A stretch of DNA of 64,000 nt from Isoptericola peretonis (lineage in GTDB: Bacteria; Actinomycetota; Actinomycetes; Actinomycetales; Cellulomonadaceae), in assembly GCA_023241745.1 (NCBI GenBank), contig JALQCY010000002.1:310001-374000 (forward strand), given 5' to 3'. The translations under genes and the position numbers were made by a program. Shown here one piece after another: positions 23,660-31,635 of the stretch (its first letter is position 1; every line of letters begins with the position of its first letter). The notes under the pieces were generated by a model. That model did no database searches and was not told where the DNA came from. It worked only from the letters and a program-made list of their open reading frames with translations.

Positions 23660-26581
23660 ATGGCTGACGCGGGACGGGCGACGGCACGGGCGCACGCCGC
23701 GTTCGTGCGCTGGTGCTGGGGCGCCGCGGTGGCGGTGGTCGTCCTCGCGGTGCTGCTGGCGGGGCAGTCGTCGGGTGCGGAGCTCTCCCGGGCCGCGATC
23801 GCGGGGGCGGGCGTCGTCGCGGCGCTGAGCTGCGGGTGGAGGGCCGTCAGGTCGGTCGGTCGCCGTCGGCGTGCGTGGGGACTGCTGTCGCTCGGCGGCG
23901 TGGTCGGACTTCTCGGCAACGTGTACGCGGTGCTCGTCGGTGACCCGGAGACCGGGGACGCCGCGTACGTCGCGGCCCTGCTGCTGGGCGTCGTGGGGCT
24001 GGCGTTCTTCCCCACCGTGCGCCCGCGCGGCCACGAGCTGGTGCGCATGCTGCTCGACGGCGTCGTCGTCGGCGGCTCCGTGCTGTACATCGCCGTGTTC
24101 AGCGTCACGATGGCGGGAGAGGGGTTCGCCGCCGAGCCCTCGCTGGCCGCCTACGCGCTGCCGATCGTCGACTCCCTCCTCGCCACCCTCGCCGTGCTGG
24201 TGCTGACCCGCTCCCCGGCCGCGGAACGGGTGCCGCTCGGTCTCGTCGGCGTCGGGTTCGTCCTCTACGCCGTCGCGGACGTCGCGTTCGCCCTGCTCAC
24301 CGCCCGGGGCGGGTTCAGCTTCGGCAGCCCGGTCGACGTGGGGTGGGTGGGCGGCTACCTCGCCATCGCCGTGGCCGCCCGTCACCCGGCCGCCTCCGGC
24401 AGCCCGGTGACGGTGCAGCGAGCCGACGGCTCGCCCGTGCTCGGCACGGTGGTCACCTTCGGCCTCTTCCTGGCTGCTGCGCTCGTGCGCGTCGGGCAGT
24501 CGAGCGGTGACTTCCCGGCGGTCGCGAACGTCCTGTGGGCCCTCGTCCTGGTCGCGGTCGCGGTGCGTCAGATCCTCGTCGTCATCGACAACGAGTCGCT
24601 GCGGCACGGGCTCGAACGGCGGGTCCAGGAGAGGACCGCGCAGCTCCGCGCTCTCGCGAGCGAGCGCGAACGGACGTTGGAGTCCGTCGCGGACGGCATC
24701 TACGGTGTCGACGCCGCGGGCCGTGTCACGTTCATCAACGATGCGGGGGCTCGCACGCTCGGTGCCACCGCAGCGGAGCTCGTGGGACGCGACGCGCACG
24801 AGAGCTTCCACGCGCCCGGGGGTGACGGGCGGGCTTTCCCCGCAGACGGCTGCTACATCGCCGAGGCCGTCCGGGACGGCGTCACCGCCACGGCGGAGCA
24901 GGACGTCTACCTCAGGTCCGACGGGAAGGAGGTGCCCGTCGAGGTCACCGCGAGCCCGCTGCGCTCCGCAGGCTCGGTGCGCGGCGCCGTGGTCGTGTTC
25001 CGCGACGTCTCGGAGCGCCGCGAGGTCGAGCGCATCAAGGACGAGTTCGTGTCCGTGGTGAGCCACGAGCTGCGCACCCCGCTCACCTCGATCCGCGGCG
25101 CGCTCGGACTGCTGGACAGCGGGGTCCTGGACCGGTCGTCCGAGCAGGCCGAACGGATGGTGCACATCGCCCTGACGAGCAGCGAGCGGCTCGGCCGTCT
25201 CGTGGACGACATCCTCGACGTCGAACGCATGGATGCGGGCACGACCGAGCTCGAGCTGGCGGAGCACCGGGTCGACGCCCTCGTCGACGCCGCCCTGGAA
25301 CAGGTGTCGATCATGGCTGACGAGGCCGGGGTCGCCCTGAGGTCCGAGCCCAGCCGCGAGGTGCTCCGCGTGGACGGCGAGCGCATCGTGCAGACCCTGA
25401 CCAACCTCGTCAGCAACGCCGTCAAGTTCTCCCCGCGGGGCGGTGTCGTCACCGTGGCCACCGGCCCCGTGGGAGACCTGGTCGAGCTGCGCGTCGACGA
25501 CGAGGGACGAGGGATCCCGCCGGACAAGCTCGAGGCGGTGTTCCGCCGGTTCGAGCAGGTCGACGCGTCGGACGCGCGCGAGAGGGGTGGCACGGGCCTG
25601 GGTCTGGCCATCGCCCGCAGCATCGTCGAACGGCACGGTGGCAGGGTGTGGGCCGTGAGCGAGGGCGACGGTCGTGGGTCGAGCTTCCGGCTCACGTTGC
25701 CGCGCGTGCCCGCCACCCGGCGGGACGCGGCGGCACCCGAGACCCCCGACGCCGACCGTCGTCCGGCGCCGGCCGTGTTCCCGGACGCCGCGTCGAGCCG
25801 GGTCGTCGTGGTCGACGACGACCCGTACGTCGTGGACGTGCTGCGCGACGTCCTCGAGGCCCGGGGCTACGGCGTCGTCGGCGTGACCGAGGGGGGCGCA
25901 GCGCTCGAGGTCGTCGAGGAAGAACACCCTGCGGCGGTCGTGCTGGACCTGGCGATGCCCGGTACGAGCGGCGCCGAGGTGCTCCGCCGGCTGCGCCGGT
26001 CGGCCGCGACCGCCCAGGTCCCCGTCGTCATCGTGTCCGGCACGTTGCCGTCCTCCGCCCGGGAGACCGCCGCGCTCGCGGACGGCTGGCTCGTGAAGCC
26101 CGTCGACCCCGAGCGCCTCGCCGCGACGGTGCGGGACGTCATCCGGCTGCGGTCCACCCACGGGCGCGTCCTGGTGGTCGAGGACGACGCCGACCTGCGG
26201 ACGGTCCTGTCGGCGGTCCTGGAGAACGCGGGCCTCGTCGTGAGCCAGGCCCGCGACCTGGCCGAGGCGCGCACGGCGATCGCCGAGGAGGAGGAGCCCG
26301 ACCTGGTGATGCTGGACCTGCGCCTGCCCGACGGGACGGGCCACGATCTCGTCGCCGACCTGCGGCGCAGTGGACGGCTGCACCGGATCCCGCTCGTGGT
26401 GTACTCCGGCGCAGAGGTAGGTTCTCTCGAGCGCGAGGACCTCCGGCTGGGCCGTACCGTCTTCCTGACCAAGGGCCGTGCGACGCCCGACGCCGTGCTC
26501 CGGCCGGTCCTGGACCTCCTGGACGCCGCCTCCGGCCACGCTCGCCGGACCACCGACCCGCCGATCCCGAGGACGTCATGA
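23660..26581 (+). CDS. Membrane hybrid histidine kinase with two receivers
   Basis: A 973-residue sensor. The N-terminal 300 residues contain about eight membrane helices, followed by a short coiled linker, a PAS domain (about 335-450), HisKA with H469 in SHELRTPLT, and an HATPase with NAVKF, DEGRGIPP and GTGLGLAI boxes. Two C-terminal receivers follow, with phospho-acceptors D763 and D886. The stop overlaps the arginine decarboxylase start (ATGA), so kinase and enzyme are translated together. With the divergent Hpt and receiver it gives a full His-Asp-His-Asp relay, but no DNA-binding output is encoded here. The stimulus is unknown. Confidence 0.93.
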   Translation: MADAGRATARAHAAFVRWCWGAAVAVVVLAVLLAGQSSGAELSRAAIAGAGVVAALSCGWRAVRSVGRRRRAWGLLSLGGVVGLLGNVYAVLVGDPETGDAAYVAALLLGVVGLAFFPTVRPRGHELVRMLLDGVVVGGSVLYIAVFSVTMAGEGFAAEPSLAAYALPIVDSLLATLAVLVLTRSPAAERVPLGLVGVGFVLYAVADVAFALLTARGGFSFGSPVDVGWVGGYLAIAVAARHPAASGSPVTVQRADGSPVLGTVVTFGLFLAAALVRVGQSSGDFPAVANVLWALVLVAVAVRQILVVIDNESLRHGLERRVQERTAQLRALASERERTLESVADGIYGVDAAGRVTFINDAGARTLGATAAELVGRDAHESFHAPGGDGRAFPADGCYIAEAVRDGVTATAEQDVYLRSDGKEVPVEVTASPLRSAGSVRGAVVVFRDVSERREVERIKDEFVSVVSHELRTPLTSIRGALGLLDSGVLDRSSEQAERMVHIALTSSERLGRLVDDILDVERMDAGTTELELAEHRVDALVDAALEQVSIMADEAGVALRSEPSREVLRVDGERIVQTLTNLVSNAVKFSPRGGVVTVATGPVGDLVELRVDDEGRGIPPDKLEAVFRRFEQVDASDARERGGTGLGLAIARSIVERHGGRVWAVSEGDGRGSSFRLTLPRVPATRRDAAAPETPDADRRPAPAVFPDAASSRVVVVDDDPYVVDVLRDVLEARGYGVVGVTEGGAALEVVEEEHPAAVVLDLAMPGTSGAEVLRRLRRSAATAQVPVVIVSGTLPSSARETAALADGWLVKPVDPERLAATVRDVIRLRSTHGRVLVVEDDADLRTVLSAVLENAGLVVSQARDLAEARTAIAEEEEPDLVMLDLRLPDGTGHDLVADLRRSGRLHRIPLVVYSGAEVGSLEREDLRLGRTVFLTKGRATPDAVLRPVLDLLDAASGHARRTTDPPIPRTS

Positions 26582-27084
26582 CGGAGCCCCTGATGATTCG
26601 CGTGAGTGCCGGCACGGGAACCGGCCGAACGACTCTTGCCGCGTTCGACGCGGCCCTCTGCAGCGCCGGGGTGGGGGACTTCAACCTCATCCGGCTCAGC
26701 TCGGTCGTCCCGCCGGGCAGCACCGTCGTGGAGGTGGACGGCCGCGACCAGCTTTCCGGAGAGCACGGGGACGGTCTCTACTGCGTGTACGCGTCGGCCC
26801 ACGCCTCGCTCCCGGGCCACGAGGCCTGGGCCGGGGTGGCGTGGTCGCGCCGGGACGACGGCAGCGGTGCCGGCCTCTTCGTCGAGCACGAGGGGCCGTC
26901 GCACGAGCAGGTGGCGATCGACCTCCTGCACAGCCTCGAGGACCTGTCGGCCACCCGGGGCGGCGTCTACCGGCCCGACGGCGAGATGATCACGGGACTG
27001 GCCTGCGAGGCCCTCCCGGTCTGTGCCGTCGTCGTCGCGACCTTCAGGCGGGTCGGCTGGGAGGAGCTGGGCCGTGCGCGCTGA
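26578..27084 (+). CDS. Pyruvoyl-dependent arginine decarboxylase
   Basis: A 168-residue PvlArgDC-family protein. Members self-cleave between two serines to make beta and alpha chains, the latter with an N-terminal pyruvoyl group, and convert arginine to agmatine. The cleavage site is S41-S42 in NLIRLSSVVPPG; GTGTG and AAFDAALCSAGVGDFN upstream match the family, and a Glu in LFVEHEG is a candidate acid. It is coupled to the kinase gene by ATGA and overlaps the GNAT-like gene by 11 bp. The coupling to a hybrid kinase is unusual. Substrate could differ from arginine. Confidence 0.87.
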   Translation: MTEPLMIRVSAGTGTGRTTLAAFDAALCSAGVGDFNLIRLSSVVPPGSTVVEVDGRDQLSGEHGDGLYCVYASAHASLPGHEAWAGVAWSRRDDGSGAGLFVEHEGPSHEQVAIDLLHSLEDLSATRGGVYRPDGEMITGLACEALPVCAVVVATFRRVGWEELGRAR

Positions 27085-27616
27085 CGTCACCTTCGAGACG
27101 GCCCTGACGGCCGACGTGGCCGAGGCGTTCTGGGGGCTCTACCTCGAGGCGTTCGAGCCGCTGCGCACGCGGGCGGCGGCACGGCACGTGCTCCACCGTG
27201 ACGAGTTCGACGAGGAGATGGCCGACCCGCGGGTGCTCAAGCTCCTGGCTCATGACCCGCACGGACGTCCCGTCGGCCTGACGACCCTCGCGACGGACCT
27301 CGCGGCCGTGCCCTGGGTGAGCCCGGAGTTCTTCGCCGCGCGATATCCCGAGCACGCGGCGCGGGGTGCGGTCTGGTACGTCGGGTTCACCCTGGCCCAC
27401 CCCGGGCGCCGGGCGACGCGCACGTTCATGGACATGATCGACGCGCTCGTCGCGCACCTCGCCGAGCACCGGGTCGTCTGCGCCTACGACGTCTCCCGCT
27501 TCAACGACGACTCGCTGCACTTCGCGGACAACCTGCGCCGCCGCCTCGAGCGCACGCAGGACGTCACCGTGGAGAGCGTGGACCGGCAGACCTACTACGC
27601 CACGACCTTCCACTGA
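27074..27616 (+). CDS. GNAT-like acetyltransferase in the decarboxylase operon
   Basis: A 180-residue protein with a GNAT-like core: an RPVGLTTLATDL strand, then AVWYVGFTLAHPGRRATRTFMDMI resembling motif A with its acetyl-CoA pyrophosphate loop. Assignment is by pattern only and is weaker than for typical GNATs. The GTG lies within the decarboxylase 3' end, so translation is coupled. Acetylation of an amine product such as agmatine is a tempting but untested idea. Confidence 0.65.
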   Translation: MRADVTFETALTADVAEAFWGLYLEAFEPLRTRAAARHVLHRDEFDEEMADPRVLKLLAHDPHGRPVGLTTLATDLAAVPWVSPEFFAARYPEHAARGAVWYVGFTLAHPGRRATRTFMDMIDALVAHLAEHRVVCAYDVSRFNDDSLHFADNLRRRLERTQDVTVESVDRQTYYATTFH

Positions 27617-27662
27617 CCCGGCGCCGGCCGGGTCCGCGGTGGTCCGGCGGGGCGGCCGCGGC

Positions 27663-28208
27663 TCACACCAGTCCGGTGTCCCGGTGCGCGACGTCGAGCG
27701 CCCGCGCCCACGCCGCGACGTCGTCCGGGAGCTCGGGGCTCCGCGCGGGGGCGTCGCCCCCCATGAGCGCGACGACCTCGGGCGCCGGGATGCGGGCGTT
27801 GCCCGGGCCGAGGAAGCGGCCGGCGACGTAGCCGCGCGCGTAGAGCTGTCCGCGGCACGTGAAGACCTGCTCGATGTACACGACTCGCTCGTCCCAGCCG
27901 AGCACGCGGGTGGTGATCTCGACGCGGTCCCACAGCTGGAGCGAGCGCTTGTACGTCATGGTCGACGCGGCGACGACGGGGTACCACTTGCGGTCGCCGA
28001 TCTTGGCGAAGCCGTCGAGGTCCGCGATGAAGTTCGACCGTGCCACGTCCATCATCTGCAGGTACGAGCCGTTGTTGACGTGCAGGTACAGGTCGAGGTC
28101 GCCCGGGTGCACCCGCAGCCGGGTCACGGACGGGTCGAGCAGGCCCTGGCCGGGGACCGGCTTGCGGGGCCGCAGCGACGCCCAGGTGAGATGGATCATT
28201 CGGGTCAC
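27663..28208 (-). CDS. Acyl-CoA thioesterase-like hotdog protein
   Basis: A 181-residue single-hotdog protein of the 4HBT/THEM6 type. The key segment is DLDLYLHVNNGSYLQMMD, where the Asp and the helix starting HVNNG mark the usual active-site face. Substrate unknown, probably an acyl-CoA. GTG start; TAACCT lies 7 nt upstream. It converges on the decarboxylase operon. Confidence 0.85.
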   Translation of the reverse strand: MTRMIHLTWASLRPRKPVPGQGLLDPSVTRLRVHPGDLDLYLHVNNGSYLQMMDVARSNFIADLDGFAKIGDRKWYPVVAASTMTYKRSLQLWDRVEITTRVLGWDERVVYIEQVFTCRGQLYARGYVAGRFLGPGNARIPAPEVVALMGGDAPARSPELPDDVAAWARALDVAHRDTGLV

Positions 28209-28215
28209 CCGGGGA

Positions 28216-28221
28216 AGGTTA
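28216..28221 (-). promoter_or_regulatory. Leaderless-type -10 box of the thioesterase gene
   Basis: Complement reads TAACCT, 7 nt before the GTG start. Confidence 0.45.
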
Positions 28222-28277
28222 TATCGGCGACGTGCGGTATCAGGTACCTGGCCGCCGCTGGGCGCGCCGACGGCCTG

Positions 28278-28877
28278 TCAGACCGGGGGAGCGGGGTCGT
28301 ACTGGATCGTCCGACGGACGGCCCGGGCGGCCCCCGGCGACTCCAGGCGTGCCACGAGGTGCAGCGCCATGTCGATCCCGGCCGACACGCCCGCGGCGGT
28401 CACGACGTCGCCGTCGTCGACATAGCGGGCCTCGGTGTCCACGACCACGCTCGGGTCCAGCGCGGCCAGCTCGTCGTAGTGGTCGCGGTGGGTCGTCGCG
28501 GGACGGCCGGCCAGGAGCCCCGCCGCGGCGAGCACCAGCGCCCCGGTGCACACGCTCGCGAGCACCGGCGTCTGGGCGCGCACCTGCCGGAGCCACTCCA
28601 GGTGGACGGGGTCCGCGGCCAGGGCGCGCGTGCCCCAGCCTCCCGGGTGCACGAGCACGTGCAGCGGTCCGACGTCGTCGGCGGAGCGTGCCGGGACGAG
28701 CCGGAGCCCGTTGGCCAGGCGCACGCCCTCGCCGTCGCGCGAGAAGGTGCTCACGTGCGGCTTGAGGTCCGAGTGCTGCTCCCATGCGGCCAGCACCTCG
28801 AAGGGCCCGACGACGTCCAGCTCCTCCGCGTCGTCGAAGACCAGGATGCCGATGTGGAGCCCGCCGTCGGTGCTCAT
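28278..28877 (-). CDS. DJ-1/PfpI-family protein
   Basis: A 199-residue DJ-1/PfpI (glutamine-amidotransferase-like) protein. The nucleophile elbow is ASVCTGALVLAAAGLL with C110, and the family Glu is in the VVGPFEVLAAW helix. The fragment resembles the sensor domain of GATase-type AraC regulators but lacks the HTH half. GGAG lies 5 nt before the ATG. It follows nadA by 23 bp on the same strand and may be in its transcript. Activity (isonitrile hydratase, protease, deglycase) cannot be decided. Confidence 0.87.
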   Translation of the reverse strand: MSTDGGLHIGILVFDDAEELDVVGPFEVLAAWEQHSDLKPHVSTFSRDGEGVRLANGLRLVPARSADDVGPLHVLVHPGGWGTRALAADPVHLEWLRQVRAQTPVLASVCTGALVLAAAGLLAGRPATTHRDHYDELAALDPSVVVDTEARYVDDGDVVTAAGVSAGIDMALHLVARLESPGAARAVRRTIQYDPAPPV

Positions 28878-28900
28878 CGCCGCTCCGTCCTTGTGGCCGG

Positions 28901-30118
28901 TCAGATCCCCGGCAGCGCCAGCATCTGGTCGAGCGCGACGCGCGCCCAGTGGGCGTCGTCGGCGTCGACCACGATCCGGTTGACCACGCGCCCGTCGGCC
29001 AGGGACTCCATCGCCCACACGAGGTGCGGCAGGTCGATGCGGTTCATGGTCGAGCAGAAGCACACGGTCGAGTCGAGGTAGTGCACCTGCTTGTCCGGGT
29101 GCGCCTTGGCGAGGCGGCGCACCAGGTTGAGCTCGGTGCCGATGGCCCAGGCGCTGCCGGGCTCGGCCGCCTCGAGAGCCTTGATGATGTACTCGGTGGA
29201 CCCCACCTCGTCGGCCGCGGCGATCACCTCGTGCTTGCACTCGGGGTGAGCCATCACCGTGACGCCGGGCACCCGGGCCCGGACGTCCTCGACGTTGCGG
29301 ACGGAGAACCGTCCGTGCACCGAGCAGTGCCCGCGCCACAGGATCATGCGGGCGTCGCGCAGCTGCTGCTCGGTGAGGCCGCCCAGCGGCTTGCGCGGGT
29401 CGTAGACCACGCAGTCGTCCAGGCCGAGGCCCAGCTGCAGGACGGCGGTGTTGCGGCCGAGGTGCTGGTCGGGCAGGAAGAGGACCTTGCCGGTGCCGTC
29501 GACTCCGCCGACGCGCTCGAACGCCCAGCGCAGCGCGACCTGCGCGTTGGACGACGTGCAGACCGTGCCGTCGTGACGGCCCGTGAACGCCTTGATCGCG
29601 GCGGAGGAGTTCATGTAGGTGACCGGCACCGTGTCGTCGGCGATCCCGACGTCCTGCAGCACCGCCCAGGCCTCCTCGACCTGGCCGATCTCCGCCATGT
29701 CCGCCATCGAGCAGCCGGCGGCCAGGTCGGGCAGCACGACCTGCTGGGCGTCGGAGGTGAGGATGTCCGCGCTCTCGGCCATGAAGTGCACGCCGCAGAA
29801 GAGGACGAACTCCGCCTCGGGGCGGGCCGCGGCCTCGCGCGCGAGCTTGAAGGAGTCGCCCGTGACGTCGGCGAAGTCGATGACCTCGTCGCGCTGGTAG
29901 TGGTGCCCGAGCACGAAGGCGCGCTCGCCCAGCGCGGCCCGTGCGGCACGGGCGCGCTCGACCAGGTCCGGGTCGGACGGCGAGGGCAGCGCCCCGGTGC
30001 ACTCGACGCCACGCTCGGAGGCGAGGTCGCGGCCCTGGCCGAGGAGCAGCAGCGCGGAGGGTGCGGGCTCGGCGAAGCCGGTCGGGGTGCCCGCGGTGTC
30101 GTTCAGCAGGGTGGTCAC
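28901..30118 (-). CDS. nadA: Quinolinate synthase NadA
   Basis: [4Fe-4S] enzyme condensing iminoaspartate with dihydroxyacetone phosphate to quinolinate for NAD synthesis. The 405-residue protein has the three expected cluster cysteines: C108 (FCGVHFMAE), C187 (VCTSSNA) and C294 (HPECKH). HHYQRDEV near the N-terminus is the substrate motif. GTG start with AGGCGGG just upstream. nadB and nadC are not in the window. Its cluster may be supplied by the Fe-S genes that follow on the other strand. Confidence 0.95.
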   Translation of the reverse strand: MTTLLNDTAGTPTGFAEPAPSALLLLGQGRDLASERGVECTGALPSPSDPDLVERARAARAALGERAFVLGHHYQRDEVIDFADVTGDSFKLAREAAARPEAEFVLFCGVHFMAESADILTSDAQQVVLPDLAAGCSMADMAEIGQVEEAWAVLQDVGIADDTVPVTYMNSSAAIKAFTGRHDGTVCTSSNAQVALRWAFERVGGVDGTGKVLFLPDQHLGRNTAVLQLGLGLDDCVVYDPRKPLGGLTEQQLRDARMILWRGHCSVHGRFSVRNVEDVRARVPGVTVMAHPECKHEVIAAADEVGSTEYIIKALEAAEPGSAWAIGTELNLVRRLAKAHPDKQVHYLDSTVCFCSTMNRIDLPHLVWAMESLADGRVVNRIVVDADDAHWARVALDQMLALPGI

Positions 30119-30258
30119 CCCGCCTATGTTTCCACAGCGACCGTGGACGTCATGTCGTCCGTCCGTCCGGCCCGGGCCGCTCGTCCGTCCGGCCCGGGCC
30201 GCGCGGGAGGGCCGCGGTCGCGGCACCGGCCCACGCCGCCGTGTGCCACGATCGCGGG

Positions 30259-30762
30259 ATGCACGTGCTGATCTGCGTCGGCGAGGACGGCGCCGCCCTC
30301 GCTCCGGTGCTCGCGGAGGCGTGGCGCGAGGCCGCGCCACGGTGCGACGTCGAGACCGTCGTCCTGCCGGGACCGGCGCCCGCCACCGACGCCGCGTCCG
30401 CCGGTGTCCCGGGGCTCGCGTCGCCCGGCGTCTTCGTCCCGCTCGACGCGCTCGGCCTCTCGACCGTGGCGGGTGCGCAGGGGCGGGCGGAGAGCGCCCT
30501 CGCCGGGCCGGCGGGGCGGGCCGACCTCGTGGTGGTGCACGTGCCGGCGCTGGACGGCACGTCCCTGCGCGAGGGGCCGGTCCAGGCCGCCGTGGCCACG
30601 GCCGGGCCCCGCGCGGTGCCGGTCGTGGTGCTGGCGGGGCGCAGCGAGGTCTCGCGCCGCGAGTGGTCGGGCGCGGGGGTCAGCGGCGTCCACGAGACGG
30701 GGACGGACGTCCCGGCCTCGACGGCGCGCGTGGCCCGGACCTGGGCCCCGTCGTGGGCCTGA
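30259..30762 (+). CDS. Short glycerate-kinase-like protein
   Basis: A 167-residue protein that resembles glycerate kinase (GarK/GlxK family) only at its ends: an N-terminal MHVLICVGEDG...EAWREAAP segment and a C-terminal VVVLAGRSEVSRREW...ARTWAPSW segment. Full glycerate kinases are near 370 residues, so the middle, including the catalytic region, is missing. It sits before the HesB gene, as Rv2205c sits beside Rv2204c in M. tuberculosis, so it is probably a shortened orthologue. Activity is doubtful. Confidence 0.6.
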   Translation: MHVLICVGEDGAALAPVLAEAWREAAPRCDVETVVLPGPAPATDAASAGVPGLASPGVFVPLDALGLSTVAGAQGRAESALAGPAGRADLVVVHVPALDGTSLREGPVQAAVATAGPRAVPVVVLAGRSEVSRREWSGAGVSGVHETGTDVPASTARVARTWAPSWA

Positions 30763-30830
30763 CGGCGGTCCGTCCGAGGTGCCGTGGACGCGCCTGTGAC
30801 CCGCGTCATCGCGTGACGCGGATTCGCGCG

Positions 30831-30836
30831 TAGGAT
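30831..30836 (+). promoter_or_regulatory. -10 box of the HesB gene (TAGGAT)
   Basis: TAGGAT lies about 38 nt before the start codon, giving a leader of roughly 30 nt that contains a GGAGGA ribosome-binding site. Confidence 0.5.
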
Positions 30837-30873
30837 CGGGAACAGCCGTACCGGCACGTCTGTTGGAGGAAGC

Positions 30874-31224
30874 ATGACCGACACCACCGAGATCGCCACG
30901 CACGGCGTGGACCTGTCCGACGTCGCCGCCGACAAGGTCCGCAGCCTCCTCGAGCAGGAGGGCCGTGACGACCTGCGTCTGCGTGTGGCCGTCCAGCCCG
31001 GCGGCTGTTCCGGCCTGATCTACCAGCTCTACTTCGACGAGCGCCTCCTCGACGGGGACGCGCTGCGCGACTTCGACGGGGTCGAGGTCGTCGTGGACCG
31101 CATGAGCGTCCCGTACCTGGAGGGCGCCAAGATCGACTTCGCGGACACCATCGAGAAGCAGGGCTTCACGATCGACAACCCGAACGCCGGCAGCTCCTGC
31201 GCCTGCGGCGGCTCCTTCAGCTGA
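30874..31224 (+). CDS. erpA: HesB/IscA/ErpA-type Fe-S carrier
   Basis: A 116-residue A-type carrier that delivers [4Fe-4S] or [2Fe-2S] clusters to apoproteins. The three cluster cysteines are C45 (GGCSGL), C109 and C111 (SCACGG). A strong GGAGGA lies before the ATG. Neighbouring nadA needs a [4Fe-4S] cluster, and tusA and a cysteine-desulfurase homologue converge on it, so the locus groups sulfur-related genes. It corresponds by position to Rv2204c. Confidence 0.93.
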   Translation: MTDTTEIATHGVDLSDVAADKVRSLLEQEGRDDLRLRVAVQPGGCSGLIYQLYFDERLLDGDALRDFDGVEVVVDRMSVPYLEGAKIDFADTIEKQGFTIDNPNAGSSCACGGSFS

Positions 31225-31240
31225 GTCGCTGGTCGTCCGT

Positions 31241-31270
31241 CGGCCCGGTCGCCTGATGGCGGCCGGGCCG
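31241..31270. terminator. Hairpin between erpA and tusA
   Basis: A 13-bp stem (CGGCCCGG..GCC with its complement, one G-U pair) and a TGAT loop between convergent genes; no U-tract. Confidence 0.65.
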
Positions 31271-31317
31271 TCGTCGTACCAGGGCGGTGGCCGTGCCCGC
31301 GGCGGTCGCGGCGTGCG

Positions 31318-31635
31318 TCAGCCGCCCGGGCCCAGCCGGACGGTCAGGGCCCAGGTCGGGCGATCGCCCTCCGCTTGTCCGGCCTCGCCCGGGGCCGCGG
31401 TCGGCGACGGGTCGGCGTGCCGTTCGTCGGCCATGGTGTGCCCGCGCATCCGTGCCCACGCCGGGACGTCGTGGCGCGCCGCCGGGTCGGTGCTGAGCAC
31501 CGTGACCAGCGCTCCGGGCGCCAGGTCGCGGGCCGCGGCGGCGAGCCGGATCACGGGCAGGGGGCAGCGCAGGCCGCGCGCGTCCACGACGACGCCCCGC
31601 GACCCTGGCCGGTCGTCGGCGCCGGGCCCGCTCAC
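31318..31635 (-). CDS. TusA-family sulfur carrier
   Basis: A 105-residue TusA/SirA-like protein. The persulfide-carrying cysteine is C24 in ARGLRCPLPVI. A C-terminal extension of about 25 polar residues follows the usual 75-residue domain. The GTG overlaps the stop of the desulfurase-like gene (GTGA), so both are co-translated. TusA normally receives sulfur from a cysteine desulfurase, but the partner here lacks the PLP lysine. Confidence 0.9.
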   Translation of the reverse strand: MSGPGADDRPGSRGVVVDARGLRCPLPVIRLAAAARDLAPGALVTVLSTDPAARHDVPAWARMRGHTMADERHADPSPTAAPGEAGQAEGDRPTWALTVRLGPGG

